Shown here: positions 8,900-16,275 of the stretch, piece by piece | Layout: each line of letters begins with the position of its first letter | Position numbering within the stretch: position 1 is the first letter of the stretch | Assembly: GCF_024343735.1 (NCBI RefSeq) | Contig: NZ_RJUE01000060.1 | Location: 310,001 to 374,000, forward strand | Source: Lacihabitans sp. CCS-44 | GTDB taxonomy: Bacteria > Bacteroidota > Bacteroidia > Cytophagales > Spirosomataceae | DNA: 64,000 bases | Reading direction: 5' to 3' | The notes under the pieces: generated by a model | Database searches by the model: none | Told to the model about the DNA's origin: nothing | Seen by the model: the letters and a program-made list of their open reading frames with translations, nothing else | Program-made: the position numbers and the translations under genes

Positions 8900-9188
8900 A
8901 TGAAAACTATACACATTGGTGGGAGGAGGTCTATTTCTCCCGATACAATTTGGTATCTTCAATCAGACCAAAATTATCAAAAGTATATCTCAATTCTGGC
9001 AAAATGTATTTTGTTGCCACCAGCTTAAAAGTGATCGAGAACAGGCTAACAGAGCTCGGGAATTTCGTAAGAATAAACCGAAGGGGGTAATTATAAACAA
9101 CATTTTTGTGCAACAACAGATAAACTCGCCAGTGACAATGCCTAACAATATATCCTTTGTGATTTCGAGAAGGCGAAATATTCAATAA
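8900..9188 (+). pseudogene. LytTR-domain gene broken by two single-base frameshifts
   Basis: Reading three segments in different frames rebuilds a complete LytTR protein. ATG at 8900 gives MKTIHIGGRRSISP...WYLQSDQNYQK; a -1 shift near the AAAA run at about 8976 gives VYLNSGKMYFVATSLKVIENRL...NFVRINRRG; a second -1 shift at the GGGGG run near 9084 gives VIINNIFVQQ...FVISRRRNIQ and a stop at 9186. Both breaks lie in homopolymers and each would be healed by one extra base, so sequencing error cannot be excluded. It follows the intact LytTR plus fibre pair and has no fibre partner of its own; a sugar-isomerase gene comes next. Confidence 0.75.
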
Positions 9189-9195
9189 TCATGGT

Positions 9196-9221
9196 TTGAA
9201 GAATCTCATTTTCTATCTTTG
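9196..9221 (+). promoter_or_regulatory. Candidate promoter for the gene at 9238
   Basis: TTG at 9196-9198, a short 15-nt spacer, and a perfect TATCTTTG at 9214-9221, 16 bp before the ATG. Confidence 0.4.
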
Positions 9222-9237
9222 ATTAAAAGAATATCAT

Positions 9238-10131
9238 ATGAATAGAAAAAAATTCCTTCAAACCAGCCTTGGTATTTTGATTGGCTCCCAAGCATTTTCG
9301 AAGCCAAAAAACAAACGTAAACTTTGTTTTAATACATTGGCTTGTCCCGACTGGAGTTTGCGAGAAGTTTTGGAAAATGCCAAAAAGTATGGTTACAAAG
9401 CGGTTGAAATCAGAGGTATAAAGGGCGATGTAGATATTCTGAACAGTCCTGAATTTGCACCAAGTAGAATCGGCGATATTAGAAAAATGTCTGAGGATTT
9501 TGGTGTAAAAATTCTGAATCTCAATTCTTCTGTGGTTTTACATGAATATGAACCCGAGAAAAAAACAAAAAACCTAGATACCGCAAAGAGATATATTGAC
9601 TTAGCTCAGCAATTGGACTGTCCTTTTGTGAGAGTTTTCCCCGATAAATTTCCGAAAGAGAAATCCAAAGAATTTGCTTTAGATACTATAAAATCTAATT
9701 ACGAAACGCTCATCGATTATTGCAAAGGCACAAAAGTAAAAGTGTTGCTCGATGCTCATGGCGATTTGGTATGGTCAGAAGACCTGCTAAAAATGATGCA
9801 AGGCTTTGATAAAAAGCACGTTGGCATTATTTGGGATTTTTTCAATATGCATTTGATTACCAAAGAAAGTCCACAAAAAATGTATGAAACCCTGAAATCC
9901 TACATAGAAATAGTACAAATAAAAGACGGTTATTTTAAACCCAACAACACCTACGAATATACCCTCACGGGCAAAGGCGAAGTGCCAATAAATGAAATTC
10001 TTGGAATAATTGAAGGCGATAAGTACAAGGGTTTCATTAGTTTCGAATGGGAAAAACGCTGGCATCCTGAATTACCAAATCCAGAAGTGGCGTTGCCAAG
10101 TTTTGTAGATTATATCCAAAAACAGTTTTGA
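9238..10131 (+). CDS. Sugar phosphate isomerase/epimerase-like TIM-barrel protein
   Basis: 297 residues. An N-terminal NRKKFLQTSLGILIGS segment resembles the export leaders of secreted isomerase-like proteins, although the Tat twin arginine is replaced by RK. The body is an AP-endonuclease family 2/xylose-isomerase-like barrel: CPDWSLREVLENAKKYGYKAVEIRGI at the start, VRVFPD, LLDAHGDL, VGIIWDFFNMH, VQIKDGY and FISFEWEKRW at the strand ends that usually carry metal ligands. Substrate unknown; in related bacteria such proteins are found with keto-sugar or glycoside degradation genes. A second family member lies at 52791-53606. Confidence 0.8.
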   Translation: MNRKKFLQTSLGILIGSQAFSKPKNKRKLCFNTLACPDWSLREVLENAKKYGYKAVEIRGIKGDVDILNSPEFAPSRIGDIRKMSEDFGVKILNLNSSVVLHEYEPEKKTKNLDTAKRYIDLAQQLDCPFVRVFPDKFPKEKSKEFALDTIKSNYETLIDYCKGTKVKVLLDAHGDLVWSEDLLKMMQGFDKKHVGIIWDFFNMHLITKESPQKMYETLKSYIEIVQIKDGYFKPNNTYEYTLTGKGEVPINEILGIIEGDKYKGFISFEWEKRWHPELPNPEVALPSFVDYIQKQF

Positions 10132-10155
10132 GTTTCCAGATTTTTCATACTTTTG
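10128..10155 (+). promoter_or_regulatory. Promoter for the DUF1761 gene
   Basis: TTG at 10128-10130, overlapping the previous stop codon, a 17-nt spacer, then TACTTTTG at 10148-10155. The ATG at 10187 follows 31 bp later. Confidence 0.6.
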
Positions 10156-10186
10156 GTTATATTCTAACCTTAAAACACTATTAATC

Positions 10187-10615
10187 ATGGATTTAAACAT
10201 CAATTATTTGGCAATAATCATTGCCGTTGTAGCCAATTTTGTACTTGGTTTTCTCTGGTACACACCGCTTTTGGGCAAAGTTTGGGCCCAAGAACTCAAA
10301 ATGGACACCACTCAAAAGCCCGATCCAAAAATCATGATGAAAGGCATGGCATTCAATCTGATCGGTAATTTTTTTATGGCTTATGTGTTGGCTCACAATA
10401 ACGCCGCTTGGAGTTTTGTGCCTGGCATGGATCAGATGGGAAAACTTGGAACCATCCTCAATTCTGCCATTTTCACTTGGCTTGGTTTTTATGTTCCCTA
10501 CCATCTTGGAGCCATCGTGTGGGAAAGTCGCTCTTGGAAACTGTTCTTTATCAACACGGGCTATGCTTTGGCCTCTCTGCTGTTGGTTTCGGCAATTTTG
10601 ACTTTCATGGGTTAA
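10187..10615 (+). CDS. DUF1761 family membrane protein
   Basis: 142 residues with four hydrophobic segments (about 5-25, 52-70, 85-105 and 118-140). The family signature is VLGFLWYTPLLGKVW at the start and HLGAIVWESRSWKLFFINTGYAL near the end. DUF1761 proteins are small inner-membrane proteins of unknown role. It has its own promoter and is followed by a hairpin repeat in the convergent gap. Confidence 0.85.
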   Translation: MDLNINYLAIIIAVVANFVLGFLWYTPLLGKVWAQELKMDTTQKPDPKIMMKGMAFNLIGNFFMAYVLAHNNAAWSFVPGMDQMGKLGTILNSAIFTWLGFYVPYHLGAIVWESRSWKLFFINTGYALASLLLVSAILTFMG

Positions 10616-10634
10616 GCCTTGCTTTTTGAATAGA

Positions 10635-10688
10635 TTTGCCACGAATGCACGAATATCTAAGCCGTCTTATCTGTGTGTTTGTGGCAAA
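10635..10688. repeat. Long imperfect inverted repeat, family A (degenerate copy)
   Basis: Outer arms TTTGCCAC (10635-10642) and GTGGCAAA (10681-10688) are perfect; the inner arms pair further if G-U pairs are allowed. The left arm shares TTGCCACGAATGCACGAAT with the copy at 28070-28112. Both copies sit between convergent genes, so they may act as bidirectional transcription stops. Confidence 0.65.
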
Positions 10689-10741
10689 AAATGACCCCAT
10701 CAATATCAACGGAGCCATTTAACCCTAACCATTATGATTTC

Positions 10742-11122
10742 CTAATTACAAACTTCCAAATCCATTATGACCCCAAATGCACTCCAATTCATCTTTAGGC
10801 TAGTTTCTGAAAAAGTCTCAATGTCGTACTCCCAGCCAGTTTTTGATTTCTTGTTATAGTCCAATACGCTGCTGATTACAATTTTCTTTTTATTGGACGA
10901 CAAAGCCCACTTGCCCGAGTCGTTAAACCGCCCGCCCTTAGAGCCTTGTTCCCAAGTGCCGTCAGCTTTAAAATATTGTGAAGAAATTGTACCCGTACCA
11001 GCTTTTGCACACCACCATTTGTCTGTTATTTGGGAGGTAGGGTCCGGATTTGAGGCTTCTTTGGAGCATGAAAAATTCAATAAAAGTATAAGTATAACAA
11101 AAAGCGAACCTTTGATTTTCAT
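10742..11122 (-). CDS. Small lipoprotein, lipocalin-like
   Basis: 126 residues. The leader MKIKGSLFVILILLLNFSC ends in a S-C lipobox (Cys19), so it is probably a lipoprotein matured by Lnt. The mature part has the pattern of small lipocalin-like proteins: KWWCAKAGTG, YFKADGTW, GKWALSSNKKKIVIS and a final Cys. It faces the DUF1761 gene convergently. No specific function recognised. Confidence 0.75.
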   Translation of the reverse strand: MKIKGSLFVILILLLNFSCSKEASNPDPTSQITDKWWCAKAGTGTISSQYFKADGTWEQGSKGGRFNDSGKWALSSNKKKIVISSVLDYNKKSKTGWEYDIETFSETSLKMNWSAFGVIMDLEVCN

Positions 11123-11194
11123 AGTAATTATGGTTAAAATTGTAATAGTTTAAAGAGCCAAATTTGGTCAAAACGTGCTGTTAAAATAAAGGAC

Positions 11195-11827
11195 TTACTC
11201 TGACATTTTGCTAATTATTCTTGCCGAAGGACTTAATAACCACCTTATTGTTTTCTGTACAAAAATCGGTGGGTTTTGCATCCAAGTGTCGCACTTGAAT
11301 CCCAAAACAGCCAACTTCAAAAGTACTTTGGGCGATTTGGCACCATGCTTATCCATGACTGGGTAAAGCTGGCTTAAACCATATGCAAAGTGCGAGGGCA
11401 TGGTGGGATGAATGTCTGTACAATCGTTCAAGATAACTACTTGGTCGGTTTCATTAAATGGTTTATGCGGTGTTCCTTTCGGAATCAAAATACTTTCACC
11501 AGCCTTTAATGTGCGTTTTTGACCATTGATAAGTAAACTCAGTGTTCCTTTTTCCACTGCAAAAAATTCATCGAAGTTCTGGTGAATATGTTCTGGAGGT
11601 CCCTCAGCGTATGGCTCTAGGGACATCTTTAGAAAAACTTTTTCCGCATCCAGCTTTTTTATGCTCAATTGCATTCCTTCTTCTTTACTTGCAAACTGTT
11701 GATGTTTCTCGAAATATGCTGGGTAATCAATCGGTTTTGGCAGGAAAACATGGTTAAACAAAATGCCTCCGCCGACAAAATAAAGTAACACAAAGCCGAA
11801 AAAGTAAATGGTAATCTTTTGAATCAT
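11195..11827 (-). CDS. Membrane-anchored cupin-domain protein
   Basis: 210 residues. One N-terminal membrane helix (about 5-25) is followed by a single cupin barrel (about 70-140) with the metal-site motif PPEHIHQNFDEFFAVEKG and the second motif ILIPKGTPHKPFN. The rest (about 140-210) has no recognisable domain. The anchor probably holds the cupin in the periplasm. Substrate unknown. The AraC gene follows upstream on the same strand. Confidence 0.8.
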   Translation of the reverse strand: MIQKITIYFFGFVLLYFVGGGILFNHVFLPKPIDYPAYFEKHQQFASKEEGMQLSIKKLDAEKVFLKMSLEPYAEGPPEHIHQNFDEFFAVEKGTLSLLINGQKRTLKAGESILIPKGTPHKPFNETDQVVILNDCTDIHPTMPSHFAYGLSQLYPVMDKHGAKSPKVLLKLAVLGFKCDTWMQNPPIFVQKTIRWLLSPSARIISKMSE

Positions 11828-11854
11828 GGCTATAAAATTGTAATGATTATGTCA

Positions 11855-11876
11855 CAAAATTATAGTGCTCAAAAGC
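11855..11876 (-). promoter_or_regulatory. Candidate promoter for the cupin gene
   Basis: On the minus strand TAATTTTG (11855-11862) is preceded by a TTTTGAG run; the best TTG spacing is about 15 nt. The ATG is 28 bp downstream at 11827. Confidence 0.35.
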
Positions 11877-11879
11877 TCA

Positions 11880-11901
11880 AAAATTGTAAAAAATGAAACT
11901 C
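11880..11901. repeat. 22-bp direct repeat, copy 1 (flanks the AraC gene)
   Basis: Identical over 22 bp to 12793-12814. It begins AAAATTGTAAAAAATG and contains part of the AraC stop codon region. See the second copy. Confidence 0.85.
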
Positions 11902-12745
11902 AAAGGTAAATAACACGAGAAGTGATGGGCAGCGAGAGATTTTTGAATTCCTTAGGTGTAAAACCCGTCATTTTCTTGATTTGATGTATGAAATGGGCTT
12001 GGTCAAAATAGTTTAACTCATGAGCCAAAGCTGTGAAATTCTCAATTTTTGAATCCTGTTTGAGCATTTGAATGGCCTGACTCACCTTATAAATATTCTG
12101 AAGGCTTTTGATACTTACGCCCGCATGGGATCTCAAAATTTTGTTGACATATTGGTGAGAATAGCCTGTTTTGTCAATTATTGCATTGATATTCAGCTCA
12201 TTCCTGAATTTTATCAAGTTTATAAAATCCTGAGGTAAAGTTACGCTGTCAAACTTGGAAAGAATGTTTGACAATATTTTCTCAAGAATAAGAATCTTGG
12301 TCTCGCAAGATTCCACTTCGCCCAAATTGTGATAGATACTTTCGAAGAGATTTTTATTTATCAGGTCGGCATCAATGGCTTGGTTTTTAAACTCTTCTAT
12401 CGGAATTTTTATGAAAGGGTAAGCTCCGCCGGATTTAAAAATCACCCCAACTTGCTGGTGAATTTCTTCTTCTGAGTCATACTTCATAGAAATAAAATTG
12501 GTAAAGACCCCAGTAAAAACGCAGCGTTTGATGGGCAAATGTAACTTCCCGCTGATGCTGGCGACAGGTTTCCCAAAATTAAAAAGCAACAAACAGGATC
12601 CATCAGGAATGACTCGCTCCTCCTTGAAGTTAGGCCGGCCATTGCTCGCCCAAATGAGGTCAATATAAGGCAAAAGTCTAGCATTGGGTTTCTTGATAAA
12701 GAAATCCATGCCTTCATTTATTTTTATATTGACGGGTGCATCCAT
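11900..12745 (-). CDS. AraC-family transcriptional regulator
   Basis: 281 residues. The N-terminal domain (about 14-150) has the form of AraC regulators with an unrecognised ligand domain: RLLPYIDLIWAS, VIPDGSCLLLFNFG, and KSGGAYPF. The C-terminal AraC DNA-binding region (about 185-275) shows the two HTH motifs, ending NYFDQAHFIHQIKKMTGFTPKEFKN. The ATG at 12745 gives the longest form; an ATG at 12709 (MDFFIKKP), with GAAGG just upstream, is equally credible. The gene is bracketed by a perfect 22-bp direct repeat. It may control the cupin gene downstream (inference). Confidence 0.85.
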   Translation of the reverse strand: MDAPVNIKINEGMDFFIKKPNARLLPYIDLIWASNGRPNFKEERVIPDGSCLLLFNFGKPVASISGKLHLPIKRCVFTGVFTNFISMKYDSEEEIHQQVGVIFKSGGAYPFIKIPIEEFKNQAIDADLINKNLFESIYHNLGEVESCETKILILEKILSNILSKFDSVTLPQDFINLIKFRNELNINAIIDKTGYSHQYVNKILRSHAGVSIKSLQNIYKVSQAIQMLKQDSKIENFTALAHELNYFDQAHFIHQIKKMTGFTPKEFKNLSLPITSRVIYL

Positions 12746-12792
12746 TCAGGAAAGAATTGAATTCGTGCAAGTTAAAAGAATTTTTGAATAAG

Positions 12793-12814
12793 AAAATTGT
12801 AAAAAATGAAACTC
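12793..12814. repeat. 22-bp direct repeat, copy 2 (flanks the AraC gene)
   Basis: Identical to 11880-11901, same orientation, 913 bp apart. It lies just downstream of the histidine kinase stop codon, as copy 1 lies at the AraC stop codon. Confidence 0.85.
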
Positions 12815-12817
12815 GGC

Positions 12818-14614
12818 TTAGGCCCTCTTTGAAAACTCAACAACTGTGCCTTCTGAACTTGAAGAAACGCTCAACTCCCCTCCTATTTCCTCCGCCCGGG
12901 ACTTCATGTTACCCAAACCGTAAGAATTTCCGGTATTGGCTTTATTGAGATCAAAGCCAAGTCCATTGTCAGAAATCTGCAAGTTGTAATTGTCTTTTTC
13001 GAAATTTCCGTCCATTTTTACCAAACTCGCTGAGGCGTATTTTTGGGTATTGTTAAGTGCCTCTTGCACTATCCTAAATAGATTTAGACCCTCAATTGGC
13101 GTTAAAACTACCTCTTCACCTTTTATATTAATTTCCACGTTGAAGCTATTTTCATCACTGAATTTTTTTACAAATTCCTGAATCCTCGACCTCAAATCTG
13201 CGACTGAAATTTCAGAATTATAAGTAGCCCAAATCGTATCTCGCAAACTCTGTGCGGCCAAGCGAACTTCGCCTGAAATATTCTCAAGTTTCTCGGGTTT
13301 AAGTTTTTGATTTTCAAACAGATAAAAGGCATTGTCAAGACTAGTACTGACCACCGTAAGCTGCGAACCAACGCTATCGTGAAGTTCTTTGGCTATGCGT
13401 TGGCGTTCTATTTCTTTGGCAGATAGTAGTTTCTTTTGGTTTTCTATTTCAATGTTTTTGAGTTTTTCAGTTTCTGTAGCTTTTGTTTTTATGCTGGAAA
13501 TTCTCCATAATAATCCACCCGAAACCAAAATTCCTAAAATTCCAAGGCTTAAACCAATGATTAAGTTGCGATGTTGTGCAATCTCAAGTTGAGCCGCTTT
13601 CAGTTTTGCTTCCTTATCAGCAGTTTGATATTTTACATCAAACTCCGCCAAAAGCTTATTGTTTTCGGCTGTATAAAGTGAATCTCGCATTTTGATGATT
13701 AGTTTTTGATACATATCACCATTTTTTAAATCCTTTTTTACATAATGTAGTTTTTCTAAGGTATAAAACACTTTGAGAATCGAGCTGTTGTCGTGGTGTG
13801 CTTTTGACAATCTCAATGATTCATTTAAATACTGGTTCGCTTTTTCAAACTCATATTTATCCGTATAAAACATTCCGAGAAACCTTGACACATCAATAAG
13901 TGTCCAATCGTCTTTATATTTTTTAGAAATTGCGTACGCTTCTAAAAGTGGTTTTTCGGCAGCATCTATATTGTTCAAACGACGATACAAATTTGCTGCT
14001 GTGGCCAAATGAGAAGCATAAGTATCATAATTTTTTTGTTTCTTTTGATATTCCGCTGCTTTAAAATACATTAATTGGGCCTTTTTATAATCTTCCAAAG
14101 CAATATGTGAATTTGCTATGCCAACATAAATCCAATACAAGTAATCTTCATCATTTTCAGCTTTTGCCAAAACAATCGCCTCTTCATAATATTTCAATGA
14201 TTCTTTAAAGTTTCCTGACTCATGATAAAATAAGCCAAGTGTCTTCAAGGCTCTCATTTCCAGATTTTTCTCTTTATTGTTCTTAGAAATCTCCAAAGCT
14301 CTGGTGAGATAAAATTTAGACTTTGGAAAATCGCTCTTGATTAAAAGCCAATTGCCCAAGCTTATTGAAGATTCAAATTCGCCAACAGGATCATTAATTC
14401 TTCTAGCTAAAACAAGACTTTCTTTTGTTATAGATATTGCAGAATCAATTTTTTGGATATCATAATAATATTGACCCATTTTTTGCAATACTTCAACCTT
14501 CCTTTTGGGGTCTTTTAGATTTCGATACTCTGTATTCAAGCTATCTAAAGTTGTTTTATTTTGGGCATATATGCTCCCTGAAAACAAGGTCAAGAAAATT
14601 AAAAATATCCTCAT
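12818..14614 (-). CDS. TPR-containing sensor histidine kinase (HisKA_3/NarL type)
   Basis: 598 residues. The leader MRIFLIFLTLFSGSIYAQ is followed by about six tetratricopeptide repeats in the periplasm (about 30-325), one membrane helix (about 348-370), a HisKA_3 dimerisation domain with the phosphorylated His in AKELHDSVGSQL (about residue 411) and a HATPase (VQEALNNTQKYA, ISDNGLGFD, YGLGNMKSRAEE). The ATG at 14614 is chosen because it forms an ATGA overlap with the stop of the response regulator; a GTG two codons upstream is less likely. Kinase and regulator form a cognate pair. The periplasmic ligand is unknown. Confidence 0.9.
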   Translation of the reverse strand: MRIFLIFLTLFSGSIYAQNKTTLDSLNTEYRNLKDPKRKVEVLQKMGQYYYDIQKIDSAISITKESLVLARRINDPVGEFESSISLGNWLLIKSDFPKSKFYLTRALEISKNNKEKNLEMRALKTLGLFYHESGNFKESLKYYEEAIVLAKAENDEDYLYWIYVGIANSHIALEDYKKAQLMYFKAAEYQKKQKNYDTYASHLATAANLYRRLNNIDAAEKPLLEAYAISKKYKDDWTLIDVSRFLGMFYTDKYEFEKANQYLNESLRLSKAHHDNSSILKVFYTLEKLHYVKKDLKNGDMYQKLIIKMRDSLYTAENNKLLAEFDVKYQTADKEAKLKAAQLEIAQHRNLIIGLSLGILGILVSGGLLWRISSIKTKATETEKLKNIEIENQKKLLSAKEIERQRIAKELHDSVGSQLTVVSTSLDNAFYLFENQKLKPEKLENISGEVRLAAQSLRDTIWATYNSEISVADLRSRIQEFVKKFSDENSFNVEINIKGEEVVLTPIEGLNLFRIVQEALNNTQKYASASLVKMDGNFEKDNYNLQISDNGLGFDLNKANTGNSYGLGNMKSRAEEIGGELSVSSSSEGTVVEFSKRA

Positions 14615-15267
14615 ACCCACCTGTTTTTTTGTGCCACAGCTACGGCCTCCAGTTTGGAATGTACATGTAGCTTTTGATAAATGTTTTCGATATGCTTACG
14701 AGCGGTTTTGGCAGAAATAAAAAGTTGGTCGGCAATTTGGTTGTAGGTCAATCCAGCCGCCACTTTCTCCAAAATCTCAATTTCTCTTTTTGACAAATTA
14801 TAAGATTCTGGGCTTAAATACGATTCTGTTTTTTGACCTACAACCTCCTGATTACGCAGCATTTTAAGGGTTTTCATGGCTATAGTTGGCGACATAGGTG
14901 CACCGCCTTCCATCAGCTCTTCTATGGCCGCCACTATTTTAGAAGGTTTTTCGTCTTTGGTCAGGTAGCCGGAAGCTCCGGCTTTTATGGCCTCAAAGAT
15001 TTTGTCTTCACGGTCGAGAACACTCAACATCATGATTTTTATTTCAGGAAAAAGCTCCTTTATCTGCCTAGTGGTTTCTATGCCGTCCATTTCGGGCATT
15101 TCTATGTCCATTAGGAGCATATCTGGGCGGTGATTATTGAGCTTGTCCAATGCATCATGACCACCGTTGGCTTTAAACAATACCTGCACCTCATCAAATA
15201 TCGAGAGATTCTGACCTATGTTTCGCAGCAAAGTGGGATTATCGTCAACGAGGCCAATGGTAATCAT
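14611..15267 (-). CDS. LuxR/NarL-type response regulator
   Basis: 218 residues from the ATG at 15267 (MITIGLVDDNPTLL); upstream in-frame codons are not receiver-like. Receiver domain (1-120) with acidic pocket DD8-9, phosphoacceptor Asp54 in LLMDIEMPEMDG and Lys in GYLTKDE. Linker, then LuxR HTH (about 155-218: LSKREIEILEKVAAG...TARKHIENIYQKL). Co-transcribed with the HisKA_3 kinase by a 4-nt overlap, and preceded by a promoter with a 13-bp inverted repeat at its -33 box. Confidence 0.92.
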   Translation of the reverse strand: MITIGLVDDNPTLLRNIGQNLSIFDEVQVLFKANGGHDALDKLNNHRPDMLLMDIEMPEMDGIETTRQIKELFPEIKIMMLSVLDREDKIFEAIKAGASGYLTKDEKPSKIVAAIEELMEGGAPMSPTIAMKTLKMLRNQEVVGQKTESYLSPESYNLSKREIEILEKVAAGLTYNQIADQLFISAKTARKHIENIYQKLHVHSKLEAVAVAQKNRWV

Positions 15268-15283
15268 GGAGTTTGTTTTTATA

Positions 15284-15315
15284 CAAATGTAGGATTTTAT
15301 CACATCAAAAAACAA
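15284..15315 (-). promoter_or_regulatory. Promoter of the response regulator-kinase operon
   Basis: On the minus strand TTG (15313-15315), a 21-nt spacer and TACATTTG (15284-15291). The -33 element overlaps one arm of the inverted repeat at 15314-15384. Confidence 0.6.
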
Positions 15316-15384
15316 TAAGGCATTTGACGTATTTATAAATTTCTCTCTAACTGAGCATTAAAAAAATAGGGCAAATGCCTTATT
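15314..15384. repeat. 13-bp perfect inverted repeat in the divergent promoter region
   Basis: AATAAGGCATTTG (15314-15326) and CAAATGCCTTATT (15372-15384), 45 nt apart. The left arm overlaps the operon's -33 box; a T tract follows the right arm (15390-15399). It could be a paired operator for the adjacent regulator or a hairpin. Confidence 0.65.
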
Positions 15385-15434
15385 GAGTTCTTTTTTTTTC
15401 ATGGTCAAATTTGTGTCATCATAAAACATAAACT

Positions 15435-16250
15435 ATGAAAAAATTATTTTTGGTTCTTGTGGCTTTTACTGTTTTTTCTTCTTGCGAAAAAAAATCAGAT
15501 CCTTCGCTACAAGACGCTGCCTGTAAAATACAAAGCCTTAGCGTTGAGTCACTTGGAAATATCCAATACGTTTTTGATGCAAACGATTTTTTGAAAGAAA
15601 TAATTTTTCTCGCCGACGATGGCACCAAATCTTCTTCAGTTTTTGAGTACAACAATTTGGGTGATGTTATTAAAACTATCGCCACCGATGGAAGTTATGA
15701 CATCTACAATTATGACAATGCACGAAAACTAACCCGGGTAGATTTTTTTCAAGCTGACAAAACCATGTCCAATCAGTTTGTGGTAACAATGGACGACAAG
15801 CGTCGAATCACCAAAATGGTATCTGAGACCTGGGGAGCAGATGCGACCTATGAATACAACTATGCTGGGGGTAAACTTTCTAAGATTGTGGTTAAAGCAG
15901 ACGGTTTAATATTTGACCAAACAGACATAACAGCTTATGAGTCTGATGCCACTAAAAAGCACTATGAACTACAATTTAAAGGCCTTGCTTTTAATCCAAC
16001 CCTGCCAACCAATGATATCCTCTTGTTTGCTCCGCTTAACTACCAGCCATATTCTGATTTATGGACTGCTTGCAAATATTTGGACGAATTAGATGATGAC
16101 GGAAATCCAACAGGAAAACTAGAAGTATATGCCGACAGAGAAGTAAGCTATACTTACAATACAAACAATTACGTAAGTGGGCTTACTATAAAAGACAAAC
16201 TTTCTCCAGAAGTTATAAAGCAAGTAATGAGCTACACCAATTGCAAGTAA
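15435..16250 (+). CDS. Lipoprotein with YD-like repeats
   Basis: 271 residues. Leader MKKLFLVLVAFTVFSSC with S-C lipobox (Cys17). The mature part has Tyr/Asp repeat units of the kind found in RHS/DUF4595-like Bacteroidota proteins: YVFDANDFLKEI, VFEYNNLGDVIKTI, IYNYDNARKLTRVDF, YEYNYAGGKLSKI, VSYTYNTNNYVSGL. These are carbohydrate- or surface-associated in other proteins; here function is unknown. It begins the lipoprotein/protease run and is 25 bp before the next gene. Confidence 0.8.
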   Translation: MKKLFLVLVAFTVFSSCEKKSDPSLQDAACKIQSLSVESLGNIQYVFDANDFLKEIIFLADDGTKSSSVFEYNNLGDVIKTIATDGSYDIYNYDNARKLTRVDFFQADKTMSNQFVVTMDDKRRITKMVSETWGADATYEYNYAGGKLSKIVVKADGLIFDQTDITAYESDATKKHYELQFKGLAFNPTLPTNDILLFAPLNYQPYSDLWTACKYLDELDDDGNPTGKLEVYADREVSYTYNTNNYVSGLTIKDKLSPEVIKQVMSYTNCK

Positions 16251-16275
16251 TTGATTATTCTAAATTAAAGATGAT

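Noticed and set aside
8916-9188. A 90-codon frame and its antisense twin at 8931-9185
   Set aside because: The first is a mixed reading of the broken LytTR gene; only its end encodes LytTR residues. The antisense has no recognisable content.
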